Shown here in pieces: positions 12,494 to 24,139 of a DNA stretch of 64,000 nucleotides. Within the stretch, counting starts at the first letter, position 1; each line of letters opens with the position of its first letter. Source of the stretch: Dimorphilus gyrociliatus (taxonomy: Eukaryota; Annelida; Polychaeta; Dinophilidae). Location: NCBI GenBank assembly GCA_904063045.1, contig CAJFCJ010000012.1, positions 744,001 to 808,000 on the forward strand, in the 5' to 3' direction. The notes under the pieces were generated by a model that had not been told where the DNA came from, did not search any database, and worked only from the letters and a program-made list of their open reading frames with translations. The position numbers and the translations under genes are program-made.

Positions 12494-14082
12494 GAGGGTA
12501 GGGAGTACAGTAAGGTTTTAGTATTTTATTGCAAATCCTGCTGAAAAAGCATAAAACTGTCTCACGCACTCTTCGTATTGCCTTGATCGTTCTCAAAAAT
12601 TTTGAAATTTTATTCCAATTAACGAAGTTTGATGAGAAAATTACAACAGTTTTTAAAATGTCATGAGGAAGTTGATCTTGATGGAATTACGTAATGTTTA
12701 CATTTTCTGAATGTGTAATAAATAATTTCATATTTGACGTCAGTTTCTTTAATTAGTTATATTTTCTCTTAAAAAATCTTTACATTATTTTTTATTTGAG
12801 CTGTTTATTTATATATTAATAATAGAAAATTTCTGATAAATGATCTGATCTACAGATGGCGATGAAGACAAACGCAATTAAATAATATGCTTTTCTATTT
12901 ACAGATGGCGTGATAGTTTCTATTAATTATTTATTCTGATGATGATGATGCTCCCATTAGTACAGTAGTATAAAGTGTACTATATTTATATACCTATAAT
13001 TCAACCGCAACGCACGTTAGAACCTTGATACTGACCTTCTTTTGATTTGCTAACAAAAGTGAAGAGTACACATTTCTTTGAATATTTTGTTTTCATCCAA
13101 TTCTAACAAATTAAATCGGCTCTGATAATATAATGCAAATGTTTATTGGCTTTTTTTAAAGCTATCTTCTACTAATCATTAAAGTGGTATATATATATAT
13201 ATATATATATATACTATTTATCGGTGGGGGATGGTTCAATGATATAATATAGCAATAAATCTATTAAAATATTAAATATTTAAATGCCATATATAGAAAA
13301 TTTTATATAAAATCAATTGAAGGTCTTCTGATAGCTTAGAGAAACCTTACACATAAGTGAAAGGTTTATATAGAATACTTTAAAATAAATGATGCGGATA
13401 TTAAGATATTGAGTCGGTGAGGAGAGATGAGCAAGAAAAAGATACTAATAGATTTTATATTCTTTCTTAGCTTCAGCGAAAAGAAAAAACCCTCTTTCAG
13501 GTAACTCATTAAAATTAGTAATTTGGATATTCTAATTCTTAATATTTCTATAATATAAAGAGCTTAGCATCTTCATTTACGTCAGCCGCGATATAAACAA
13601 TTCAATTAGACACATATTCAATCATCTTTTATGTGGCACTTGGAGAACATTTGAAAGGATTTTCAGAAAGAGAAAATAACATTAGAAACGACCAAGAGTG
13701 CAAATACACTTATTTAGTAAGGAATACAGCTTTCTCTTTCTGAAATAAGGAGCATAATCTTTAATGCTAGCCTTCTTTAACTTGATTAATTAGAATAGCG
13801 AATCTAAATTTCAACCGGATACACAGAAAAGCTAATCTAAAAATATGCAAATCAAAAGTATCTTGAAATTTTTTGCGACAAACTGATACCAGTTTAATTG
13901 CAAGAACATGTATCGACGTTTACCTGTACTGCAAAAATCGCATACGAATAGCGTTATTAGTTCTTTATGGCACGAACACTATTCACATAATCAATATTCA
14001 ATGATCAGTGCACTTCTCCGTTGCAGTAGATTTTTGTAGCGTGCATACGCGTACAGAAACATAGCGCACGAGAAAAAGAGAA
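10501..14082. other. Intergenic region with GA and TA microsatellites
   Basis: No convincing exon was found in about 3.6 kb. It contains a large GA-rich cluster (12357-12494), a TA repeat at about 13188-13212, and two nearby copies of CAGATGGCG (12853-12861 and 12902-12910), a YY1/Pho-like core. Arg/Ser/Leu-rich open frames across the GA cluster are microsatellite translations. Confidence 0.55.
12357..12494. repeat. Compound GA-rich microsatellite
   Basis: Several interrupted (GA)n blocks, with GAGC and AAGC variants in the middle, form a purine-only tract of about 140 bp on the + strand. Long polypurine tracts of this kind can adopt triplex (H-DNA) structure. Confidence 0.85.
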
Positions 14083-15457
14083 ATGGGACAAAATCATTCG
14101 GATATTAACACTCTGATAAGAAGACTTTTAACTCCCGAAAAATTAAAAAAACTGCTGATTCAAGCGATACGAACATCGGATGTTTCAGCAGTCGAAGTAC
14201 TACTGCAGTCAGGTGTTTGTCCTAATTTCCTTAGTGATGAAGGCAAAACACCTCTGCATTACGCAGTTTTTTCGGATGAGGATGGTGAAAAGATTATAGA
14301 ACTATTAATTGATAACGGAGCACAATGTGATATCCCTGATACTAGTCGTTATAAAAGAACCGCACTGTTTGAGGCTATACACTTTAGGTATGTATTTAAT
14401 ATACTCTACATTTACTCTTCTTCCGCTAGTTTCCTTTTATGCAAAAAAAATGTGTCATTGACAAGCATAAAGCAACGAAGCCTGTTATATTGCAGAAAAT
14501 CTAAAGCAGTAGACGCTCTTCTCCGAAAAGGCATATCTACAAAGACTGTATCTCCGTGCCCTTTGGGAATGTCTCCTCTTTTATACGCCTCAAAGTACAG
14601 TACATCCGAAATGGTTTTATGCTTTCTAAAAGCTGGCGCTAATATCCGAAGCTGCTGGATTTGGAAAATAAATAAAGTCATTCCATTAGACATTGTCACC
14701 CACCGAATAGAACAGACTGCGTTGAAAAAAAAGGGAAGGGGCTCACTAATTGTTTTACCTAGGTCAAGATCACCTTCACCTTCCCCTTTGAGAGTGAAAA
14801 ATCGCAGGGCCGCGTCTTCCTCACCGGCAAAACTAAAGAGAAGGCGATTACAGGAAATACGGAACCAATTACAGGAAGAAGCTGAGATTAAGTTTGTGTA
14901 TAATTATTAATTGTAGAGAAATTATATTTATACAGTATATATATTTGTATATTTGATATATTTCTCTGTTTTCTCGAATATTCAGGGAATTCGAATCGGT
15001 TTTTGATCAAGAGCTTTATCTTAATTCAGAGGAGGCGAGTAAAATCTTAAGGTTACTTCTACAGGCCGATGGAAGGCCAGAAATTACTCTCAGGTTATTA
15101 CCAGATGGTGCTACTAGTCGACTTCAAGTTTTAAAACGTCAATTAAATCGTCTATGGTCACAACGTAACCTTGCCACTGATTTTATTATGTCACTAATCT
15201 ATCATGGTTATAGGCCAAACGAAGAGCACTTAATATTTCTTCGTCAGTATGATCAGAATCTGTATTCATCGGTTCGTCAATTTTTGAAAAATCCTTTAAC
15301 CTTGGCCGAACTGGCATCTGTCACAATTCGTAAAAACTGTACCAAAAATGTTATGTATTCTGTAAGCAAATTACTTAAGTATAATGAAAAATTAGCTGCA
15401 GTCGTTGATTTATTATATATGAAAGAGGTTCCATGCACTAATTTAATTAGTTTCTAA
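14083..15457 (+). CDS. Ankyrin repeat and SOCS box (ASB-like) protein
   Basis: Three exons: 14083-14387, 14496-14891 and 14986-15457, both junctions phase 2, giving 390 residues. The N-terminal half has ankyrin repeats, with motifs such as G-K-T-P-L-H-Y-A-V at about residues 59-67 and G-M-S-P-L-L-Y-A-S in the second exon. A basic Ser/Pro/Arg-rich stretch (RSRSPSPSPLR) follows. The C-terminus (NPLTLAELASVTIRKNC to the end) matches a SOCS box, which in this family recruits elongin B/C and a cullin 5 ubiquitin ligase. The ankyrin part would choose the substrate, which is unknown. Intron 1 is 108 nt, a multiple of three with no in-frame stop, so a retained-intron product would stay in frame. Confidence 0.82.
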
Positions 15458-15778
15458 GATATGATTTACGTTTTTTGTCTTGATTTTCAAATAAAATAAA
15501 AATACTTCTCTAATTTCTTCCGTAATAGATATTGACACCAAAAGGAGAAGTCAAAGACAAGTATATATATATATATATATCTGTCTATATTTTAGCCTAC
15601 ATTTCAACTTATGTCATTCTTTCACTTTCTCAATATATCCCTTATCAATCTAAGAACTCACCCCCAGCTTCTTTTTCTTGAATTCATAATATTAAATAAA
15701 TAAAATAATAAAATCATTGTTTATATATGACATTCAATATATTTAAAAGTGAAATTATTATACAATAGGCATGTCAAA

Positions 15779-16411
15779 ATGATATTTGAAATACTATTTC
15801 TTTCAATAATAACAATAGAAGTAACAACCGAAATTTGCTATTTTCAGTGTAAACTACCTCAGAAATCTTGTATTTTTGTCTCTAACAGTTCACTATCTTA
15901 TCGGTCGTACAATCTGATAAACAATTGCAGCCTACCTAATTATAGTGCATGCTGTAGGAACGTAAAAAAATATGGACGACTTTGTTGTAGACCACGTGAG
16001 AATGATGAAAAAGGCTTAGACGAAGAATTTGGTTGGTCAAAAAGCATCATTTTTGTCTCTGTCTTAATTATTCTCTCTTTCTGCGTGGTTACACTATGCT
16101 TTAGTTTTTATAGAGAATATGAGGGAAGCATAAGTGCAGCCGGAAATCTCCGTAGGCCATTTAATATTTTTGGACAAGTTAATAGAACGGCATTACCAAC
16201 ACCGGAGGTATCAACATTTCCAACACCTCCCCCGTACACAGAAGATCCACCTCCGGCTTATGAGGAAATTGATAATAACAGAATTACGAATGAAGGAGGG
16301 GGCGGAAATACATTAGAAGTCTCCTCAACTATCAACTCGAATCATATCAATCAAAATATAAATACAAATGCATTAAGTAAAATTAATAGAGTTCGGCCAG
16401 TCTCTTTTTAA
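15779..16411 (+). CDS. Type I single-pass membrane protein with Cys-rich ectodomain and PPxY motifs (Shisa/WBP1/VOPP1-like)
   Basis: A single coding exon gives 210 residues from the ATG at 15779; an in-frame GTG 30 nt upstream was not used. Order of parts: signal peptide (MIFEILFLSIITIEVTTE); a short ectodomain with about nine cysteines, including CC and LCC pairs; one transmembrane segment around residues 87-107 (SIIFVSVLIILSFCVVTLCF); and a Pro-rich cytoplasmic tail with PPPY and PPAY. PPxY motifs bind WW domains such as those of NEDD4-type ubiquitin ligases, which would suggest a role in endosomal trafficking. The layout resembles the Shisa/WBP1/VOPP1 superfamily; exact membership cannot be fixed by eye. 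The tail ends in a low-complexity Asn/Ser region. Confidence 0.72.
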   Translation: MIFEILFLSIITIEVTTEICYFQCKLPQKSCIFVSNSSLSYRSYNLINNCSLPNYSACCRNVKKYGRLCCRPRENDEKGLDEEFGWSKSIIFVSVLIILSFCVVTLCFSFYREYEGSISAAGNLRRPFNIFGQVNRTALPTPEVSTFPTPPPYTEDPPPAYEEIDNNRITNEGGGGNTLEVSSTINSNHINQNINTNALSKINRVRPVSF

Positions 16412-16878
16412 TAAATATGAAAGAAGAAAAACAGTGAAAAATGACCACTGAAAGTGATATTTATATATATTTATAATTAGCATTTTTCTTTATTAATAAA
16501 TCTATTTTCTGGTATTTTAATCAAAACAATAGCTCGTTAAGAATATTATAATTAATTTCTTAAATGTAGGTGGCGTGCGTATCTTATTTGATGTTTTTTT
16601 TTTTACATAATAGACTTAAGAAACCTTGAAAACAAAACAAAAGAATTGTAAAAAAGTGAACGAATGATTAGACAAAAAAGACACTTAAAGAAGTTTCAAG
16701 GTCTTTTTATAGTGCTCACTTTAGGTACTGTTGTCAATTCTGGCTCGAACTTTAGTTTGTCTCTTAAATTAGAACTCTAAACTTATTTTACCAGGCTCCT
16801 ACAGTCTAGAATTTACGACAGGTGGCACTCTCCAATAGATTCAAAATTCAATCGATATTGGTACTCCGAAGAAGTGAG
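16412..16878. other. Short intergenic/5' UTR region
   Basis: An AATAAA at the stop codon of the preceding gene may serve as its poly(A) signal. AGGTGGCGTGC near 16568-16578 resembles a CTCF or YY1 type core. The rest is probably promoter and 5' UTR of the P450 gene. Confidence 0.4.
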
Positions 16879-18990
16879 ATGGAATTTAAAGAATATGCAA
16901 CATGCTTTGTTTTAAGCATTCTTATTGCACTTTTCTTTTCCTTTGCTTTTAAGAAAAGAAATAGAATACCTGGTCCGATGGGCATTCCGCTTCTTGGCCC
17001 TTTGCATAAAATAAGATCAAAAGCTATACACAAAACTTTTGAAAGTTGGAGCACGTATTATGGACCGTTGATAAGTATTAGGTTGTTGGGTAAGAAAATT
17101 ATAATTGTCAGCGGAGCTGATGAAATTAGAACAGTTCTTTCTGGGAAGTCCTTAGATTTTTCGGCAAGACCAGAAATGTTTAGGTTCTCTTTCTTGACCG
17201 ATGGTCATACCGGTATTGCTATGGGACATGTTACTGAAGATTGGCTAAAGAAAAAGAAGAGTGTTGCAAGAGCTTTGAAAATAGATAAGTATGAAGCTGT
17301 TACTAAAACAATTGTCAAAAGACTTTGCGAACTTGGTGAAGATAGGAGTCATTATTGGGATTTAAACAAAGATATTTGCATTGGTCTAATTAATATTATG
17401 ACGTCACTGGTTTTAGGGAAAACTTTTGATTTTCATTCAAAAGACTTATTAGCATATAAATCTGCAATGGAGAGGTCGGCTGAAGCTTCGTTCAGATTAG
17501 AGGGTGTTGTTTTAGATGCTTTTCCGCAATTGATGCATTTTAATTTTCCAAGGCAAATTTGCAAAACGATGAAAGAATGTAGAAATACAGTATCATCATT
17601 TTTAATCAAAGAAATAAATGATGTCATATCAACCTATAAAGAAGGTACATGTCGAGGTCTCGTTGATAGCTTATATGAAGAGTATTTGAAAGGTTAGCTG
17701 GTTTTTATTCTATATAACTTAAGCTAAAAATACAAATAATTTAACAAAGTTCAACTCACAAGATCAATTTTTACTATAAGAAAACTTTATAAATTAGGAT
17801 ATATAACAAAGCAATTATACTTTTAAAAAGTATCTTGTTCTTAAGTTTTATCTCAATGAAGAAGTGAGAATATAAATCTTTAGTTATAGTAATATTGAAA
17901 TTAACTTTTCCTATATATTTCCATAAGATAGTAGATTACATTTAGACATTGAAAAGTAGCGTAGACTATTGAAAAATAAACAAATTTTGATCTGGGTCAG
18001 CACTCGCTAGAGGCCCAGCTGCGATTTTGATTGAAGTACTTACGTTTGTTGTGTTTATTGTTTATTAGAGAATGTAGATTTACCTCATTTTGGTAGTGTT
18101 ACACAAAATTAGTCTTATTTTTTTATAAATTAGAGTTCTAAGGCTTACATAAATATTTATAAACTGTATATATGTGTAAGTAAGCATATAAATATTCATA
18201 TATTTACTTATTTTTACATTCTTCAGATGGTAAAGAGCCTTTGGAAACCTTTGTAAGAACTAGATTATATCCTATATGCTTAGATGTAATATCAGGCGGA
18301 TATATGACAACTGCAAGAGCTTTGCAAGCACTTATTTTACTACTACTACACAATCCTAAAGTTCAGAAGAGTTTACAAGAAGAAGTTGATTCAATGGGAA
18401 GCGACGAGATAGAATTTTCAGACAGAAGATGTATGCCATATACGAATGCTACGTGCCTGGAAATCTTAAGATATATATCTCATATACCTCTTAATTTACC
18501 TCACGTTGCCGTGAGAGAAACGGAACTAGGTGGTGCTACAGTTGAACCTGGAACTCAAGTTTGGACTAACTTTTGGGCAATACATCACAATGAAGATATT
18601 TGGGGAGACCCCTGGACGTTTAGGCCTGAAAGATTTATAGAAGATGGCGTATTGGTTAAGCCTGACCATAAAACAAGAAGGAAGTATGTTTTCATTTATA
18701 TTTTTCTTGTTTGCAAAATAAATCCAATGCCAAACAATACAATACATAAATATTTTCTTTTGTCTTTTTGTAGCTTATTCGTGTTTGGAGCCGGCCGACG
18801 AGTGTGTGTCGGAGAGCAATTGGCCTTAAACAGGCTATTTCTAATAACGGCGTCGTTTTCAAGAAAGTTTACCTTTTACCCAGCCTCCAATTGCAAATTA
18901 CCTTCATCCGATCCAAGAGATTTTGAATTTGGTGCTATATTGAAACCTCCAGATTATTTTGTAAGAGCTGTACCAAGGTCAAAAGAGTAG
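16879..18990 (+). CDS. Cytochrome P450 monooxygenase, CYP2-clan-like
   Basis: Three exons (16879-17692, 18227-18683, 18774-18990; phases 1 and 2) give 495 residues, the normal P450 length. An N-terminal membrane anchor (about residues 8-26) is followed by the Pro-rich hinge RIPGPMGIPLLGP. The K-helix ExxR is EILR, the PERF motif is FRPERF, and the heme-binding loop in exon 3 is FGAGRRVCVG with the Cys thiolate ligand. The WGDPWTFRPERF region is typical of CYP1/CYP2/CYP17-like enzymes of the endoplasmic reticulum. The I-helix reads GGYMTT where the canonical pattern is AGx(D/E)TT: the acid is replaced by Met while the Thr is kept. The substrate cannot be inferred. The start is the ATG giving a short luminal end before the anchor. 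Confidence 0.93.
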
Positions 18991-19680
18991 AAACAAAAAA
19001 GGAAATGAAAAAATTCTCAAACGAACAAATTTATCTCTAAAAAAAAAAAAAGAAAAAAAAACTGCATAACTGTATAAATTAGAAAGTTTGAGGAAAAAAA
19101 ACTCCATCCAGGGGCGGCGCTTAATTTCTTAGTATCACTTTATTTTTCTTCTTATTTTCAATTCACTCTCAAATCGTTTTTTACTTTATTTTATTTATTT
19201 GGGAGAACAACATTTACAGTTTGTTTTTATGTAAAAAAAAAAAAGAAACTTCATTTTTACTATTTTCATATTTCGATTTTCTTTTTTTCAAAACTTTTGT
19301 TTATATATTTTTAATGTTGTAGATTTGATAATTTTTTGTTCTTACTTGGCTTTTCTCTTTTTGTATAATAACCTTACTATTCTTACTAGATTTTCTACCT
19401 CGCTTTTTATATGAGTACCTTAATGTTCTTTTTACTGTAAAGTAGCTCTGTTCAAACTTTTTTATACAGGTGTTCAAAAATTTTCCTTTTTTTCGCAAAC
19501 TGGCAGCTTTAAAAGAAAAAATAAGATAGAAACTGAGTTAAAAAGTCGAAAAAAAGGTAAAAGAGTTAATTCTTTTTATCTTCCTCTTTTAAATTGTTTT
19601 ATACCTTTCTAAGAGTTATAATCTTCTTTATTGTATATAAATATCCTTCACTCTCTCTATATAATAATATTATATATACA

Positions 19681-19717
<37 letters not shown>

Positions 19718-20530
19718 ATATGTTTATATATCTATTGTACAAAGGTAAAAGCAAATTAATAAAAAAGAAAATTTTTATTCATATGTGGAATGTTCTTATT
19801 TTCTAATTAAAGATACTTAAAGTGTAAAGTACGTGAATCATTATAAATTAGTAATACAGTTTATGTATAATCCGGTTAATCTAAATATAGAATAAATGAA
19901 CTATTTTAGAGAAATAAAGAAGAAAATTTATATTAGATATACATCATGATAGAGCAAACATACTATAAAAGGAATTCTTTTTAGTTTAAAATTCTACGAT
20001 TATCTATCTTTCACTTTTAGACCTTTTATAGTTATTTGTTATTGAATTGAGAGCTAACATATTCCATAGATTTGTTTTATAAATAAATTCTTGTTTTTGT
20101 CCCAGCTATTGTCCGTGAGATTTTCCCAACTATCTACCTTACTAATAAGGTATAACTGAATAGATTTTTCCTATTTTTCAATATATAGAATACATTGTTA
20201 AAAAGATGATGAAGAAGAAGAAGAAGAAAAAAACGATGACCTAATGAAACGAGTGATTAAATTACATGCAGTTAATGTTAACATAGTTGAAGTATACGCA
20301 ATACAAATATTCTTTTACTACTTTTGTACTAAAGTCGATTTCTAAAGTGAAAACAGAGCTCTGATAGAGGACATATCGTTGTATATAAGTAACTTTATAC
20401 AGCTTTTGAACATTTTGTACAATAGAATAACGTGAATATAGTAATGTTTGTAGTAAAAAATACAATCAAGATTCAGACGGTGCAAACAACTTGAAGATTA
20501 AAATTTAGAGGATATTTGTTTCTTAAAAAG
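18991..20530. other. Intergenic region with poly(A)/T runs and a TA microsatellite
   Basis: No supported gene was seen. A-rich tracts follow the P450 stop, and a TA repeat of about 34 bp lies at 19681-19714. Lys-rich or Phe-rich frames in this stretch are compositional. Confidence 0.55.
19681..19714. repeat. (TA)n microsatellite bounded by CAG
   Basis: A pure TA run is preceded directly by ACAG, giving the recurrent CAGTATATA junction discussed under findings. Confidence 0.9.
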
Positions 20531-21472
20531 TTATCCCCTTTCATCATCTTTATTGTTTAATAAGTTATCTTCCGCTTCTTCTTTTTCTATTGGAGTGTCT
20601 TCTCTTAGCATCATTTTCTTAAATTCTATGAACAAAAATAAAGAGAACTAGTATCAATTTCGTTTATCTCTTCCTTAAACAGTCTTGGTATTATAAAATT
20701 AATATTTGAATTCTTTTTATTAAATAAAAAAGCTAGTTTATCTAACCATAATAGTCAATTTTTCCATCTCCATTACTATCTGCTTCGTCTAATACTTCTT
20801 GCAATTCTTCATCATCTAAATTATGTCCCAATTTCAATAATACCCTCCTTAAATCAGTTATATCTAGATAACCATCATTGTTATGGTCGAAAGCTCTAAA
20901 TGCTTCGGCAATTTGAGCTTCTTCCTCGTCAATTTCGAATAACTCGTTCCCTTCATCTTCAACACAATCGTCCGATTCTTCTCCAACAATTTCGTCATTA
21001 CTTTGAATATTTACCAAAACTATTAGATTAAGAAAGAATAAAGTTATAGTCTCAAACCTAAGCCTTTTTAATGTCAAGAGCGTGAGTCACAAACAAGTTA
21101 AATCCTTTTACTCCCTAATAATAAAATTGTTTACCAATTGCAACTTTTTTTTAACATGAATACTGTAAAAAAATAGTATATACAATATATATCTAAACAG
21201 CCTATATACACTGTATATATATGTGGTATTTATCAAATATATACATTATTATAAGTTTATATAAAATATTCACTAACATTCTTAGAAAAAGAAAAAAGAA
21301 GAGAGATAATAATACGTACTTGGTCTAGCAGTATTCTTCCGTCCTTCTTGAATTTCTCCAATACCCTTTATTTATGAAAATTAATTTATATAGGATAAAA
21401 GACAAGTGAATAAAACTTCATAAAATAGACGTTAAAACGAAAAAATAAACTTACCACTGATCTTTTCGCCAT
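20531..21472 (-). CDS. EF-hand calcium-binding protein (calmodulin/troponin C-like), two EF-hands
   Basis: Four exons on the minus strand: 21455-21472, 21320-21365, 20747-21019 and 20531-20625. Phases 0, 1 and 1 join cleanly to give 143 residues. Exon 1 is only six codons (MAKRSV). An acidic N-terminal region without EF-hands is followed by two EF-hand loops, DHNNDGYLDITD and DSNGDGKIDYYE. The second is canonical; the first has Asp instead of Glu at position 12, which usually lowers Ca2+ affinity or specificity. The last intron splits the final EF loop at its twelfth residue. The C-terminal tail is acidic. It probably acts as a Ca2+ sensor or buffer in the cytosol; partners are unknown. It lies in tandem with the related gene at 22872-23724. 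Confidence 0.8.
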
Positions 21473-22871
21473 TATAATGTTGGCAACGAAAAATCGATAA
21501 TTTTATTAAAGAGATCGATAGGGTAATATTAATACTTTTTTTTTTTTCTAGACCAAACATTAAGTACTTTTACATTACAGAGAAAATGAATTTTTTGCCC
21601 ACGTTATAATCAAAGTCCCTTTTTTTATATATAATTTTGATAAACAGGTTTAGCAGTTTTAGAAAGGCTAGTTCAATGGCCGTTGAAGTGTAGTGTATTT
21701 TTTCTTCTTGTGTCACAGAGCAAATTTCAAGGCAATCATATGTAATAAAAAACTAAAAGAAAACTTTTATTTGTGTTCTTTTTTTTTTAAAAAAAATCTA
21801 TTCTCTTCTACATTTAGTAAAAATTCGAAAAATTACGCAGTCTGGCGATATTCTAAGAAAATTCCAATGCAACCTGGAGAACTCAAGGGGAAAAGATAGC
21901 CGACTACCTTGAAAACGTTACCTTTATATCGGACAGGAATTTACGTTGTAACTTTTCAATTAGTTTCCAATTTAATATAACACCTTAGTTTCTTAAATAT
22001 TAAAAATGCATCACTAGCTCAATTACCTTCCTTTATATTATATAATTTATTTTTTTTTAAATTATATGGTTAATTATTTAACTTTCGAATTTTGTCTTTT
22101 TGCAGTTTGCAATCACGTATATCTCCTACAACTTTTTCCAAGGTCAATCCTCTCGTGTTTTTTCCTATTTACTTGGAATTTCAAGATCCTATAGAAAATA
22201 TACGAATCTCTTAATCACTTAATTTTCCTTATAACGGCCATAATAGTCCTATAAACTATTGCATAACAATAATTGCTTGTTACGTAAATAAACTATGCTA
22301 AAGGCTAAAGTTTAAAAAAAAACAAACAAAAGCTATTTAAGTAAACTAATTAATTAATGAATTTATTAATATTTATGCTTCTTTGACATTTTAATAATTT
22401 ATTATGCATATAGAAACGATTGTTTATATATTGTATTTATTCTGTCTTTATAGATAATTACGGTATTTATATTGCCTTTAATTATTAGCTATAATAAAAA
22501 TTTGTCAACTTGCCAGTAGAAGGAATTCTCTCATTTTAAAATAATTTCTAATTGTACGATGGCGCCATCTATTGTATATTTACATGAACTTACTACTGCG
22601 ATAAAGAAACAGTATACTGTAATTTATAATAGAGAAGAGGATTTAGCAAATTTAAAATATAAATGTATCCTTGAAGAAAGAAGATGACGACGATAATGAA
22701 GAAGAAAGATCTTTTAATTATCTTCCCTCTCTTCCTCTTTATCTTTTCCCAGTTTTAGATAGTTAGATAGCCGATTATAGCCAATTATAAAACAGTTTTA
22801 TGATAGTATAAATACAGTAAATTATTTAGATTCAATATTTCTTGAATATTCTTAGATGTCATTGATAATTT
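21473..22871. other. Intergenic region between the two EF-hand genes
   Basis: No exon is supported. Notable items are a poly(T) run near 21538-21549, a CCAAGGTCA nuclear-receptor-like half-site near 22139-22147, and the palindrome GATGGCGCCATC at 22558-22569. A short + strand frame near 21700-21900 is not convincing. Confidence 0.5.
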
Positions 22872-23724
22872 TCACCATATCTGAATAATAATTTGAATAA
22901 AATCTTCGTCAAAGAATAATAAAGAAATAGTGGTTTAAATAATCATATTGGACTATTTTAATTTATGTTGCTGTACATACCTTCGTATCTTAGTTTTCCC
23001 TCTCCATCTGGTGTTAAAGTGTTTAATAACTCATCTAATTGTTCGTCTGTTAACTTTTCTCCTGAACCTGTTAAAACAGATCTAATTTCCTTAACATCAA
23101 TAGTACCATCATTCCCCTTATCGAAAACTTGAAAAGCTCCTCTAAGTTCTTCGTCGGATCCTAACTTCCCCCAAGGTCTTCTTGACATTAAATCAACGAA
23201 TTCAGGAAATTCAATTATTCCGTTACCATCAGCGTCGATCTCTGTTTTTTTTGTTTTTTACATATAGATTTGTTTATAAATAAGCTAGAAAGACTATGTA
23301 AATCTCTAAAATTATACATTTTCTGAGAGGTGTATAATGATTTAATAATTGAATTTTTACCTGCAATGATGGCGTTCAATTCCGCTTCAGTTGGATGCTG
23401 CCCTAATGCTCTCATTACAGTTCCTAATTCTTTTATCGTTATTGTTTCATCACCATCTTGATCAAACACCATAAACATATCTTTTATTAACTCTATCTGC
23501 TCTTCTGTCAATTCTTCAGGCTGTACGGGAGAATAATGATCGAAACTATGTAAAAAATAATGAGACATTTTTTCTGTTTTCTATTATTCAAACAAGAAGA
23601 AAATCAAATAATCAGTGCAAAATTTCAAATTGATAACAATCCCAAGTAGTTTTTTGATTAGATAACGTCAAAGAAGTCATCGTATAAAGAGATAAACGAT
23701 ACTTACAGCAGCCGTAGTAGACAT
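22872..23724 (-). CDS. Calmodulin/troponin C-like four-EF-hand protein
   Basis: Four exons on the minus strand: 23707-23724, 23361-23520, 22981-23241 and 22872-22903. Phases 0, 1 and 1 give 156 residues. After the six-codon first exon (MSTTAA) the protein follows the calmodulin/troponin C plan ([16 protein letters not shown]...). Loops: [12 protein letters not shown] (Glu at position 6), [12 protein letters not shown] (canonical), [12 protein letters not shown] (Gly at position 3) and [12 protein letters not shown] (Thr at position 1, so probably not Ca2+ binding). The linker between lobes, [15 protein letters not shown], is unlike calmodulin and closer in style to troponin C. Expected role: cytosolic Ca2+ sensor, possibly in muscle. 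The last intron position matches that of the neighbouring EF-hand gene. Confidence 0.88.
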
Positions 23725-24139
23725 TTCTCTCTTTCTATGAAAAACTGGAGATTTCAATGTAAAACTTTGTCGCTAAGGCCGATTTATATTTGTAATAGTA
23801 TCTGTGTCAATACATATTGTCAATAAAGCTGGGTAGTTTTGCGTTCTGTTCAAAGGATTAGAGAAGATTTAGATTCCATTGGCCTATATTTTTGCTTAGG
23901 CCTATCGATGAATTGTATTAGATTATAGAAATTGAAAATATAGAAGAGAATCTTTCAAACAAATTGAATTTAGACATGGAAATGAATGAGAAAATTTTTC
24001 CTTGTGTTTCTCTTCTTTTTTCATTAGAGAATCCTATGAATTATTGGCAACAAATTCATTTTCAATTAATTTACATCTGTTGTGGTTTTAAGTTTAGAGG
24101 AGAATAAAATCTTGAATAAACAGCATCTAATGATCATGA
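23725..24139. other. Short intergenic region between divergent genes
   Basis: About 415 bp separate the minus-strand EF-hand gene from the plus-strand small membrane-protein gene. It could serve as a shared promoter region. I see no clear TATA box. Confidence 0.4.

Noticed and set aside
12230-12596. Two minus-strand frames rich in Leu, Ser and Arg
   Set aside because: They span the compound GA microsatellite and show no domain or splice support.
21693-21899. + strand frame between the EF-hand genes
   Set aside because: Dominated by poly(T)/poly(A) runs; no recognisable protein or partner exon.
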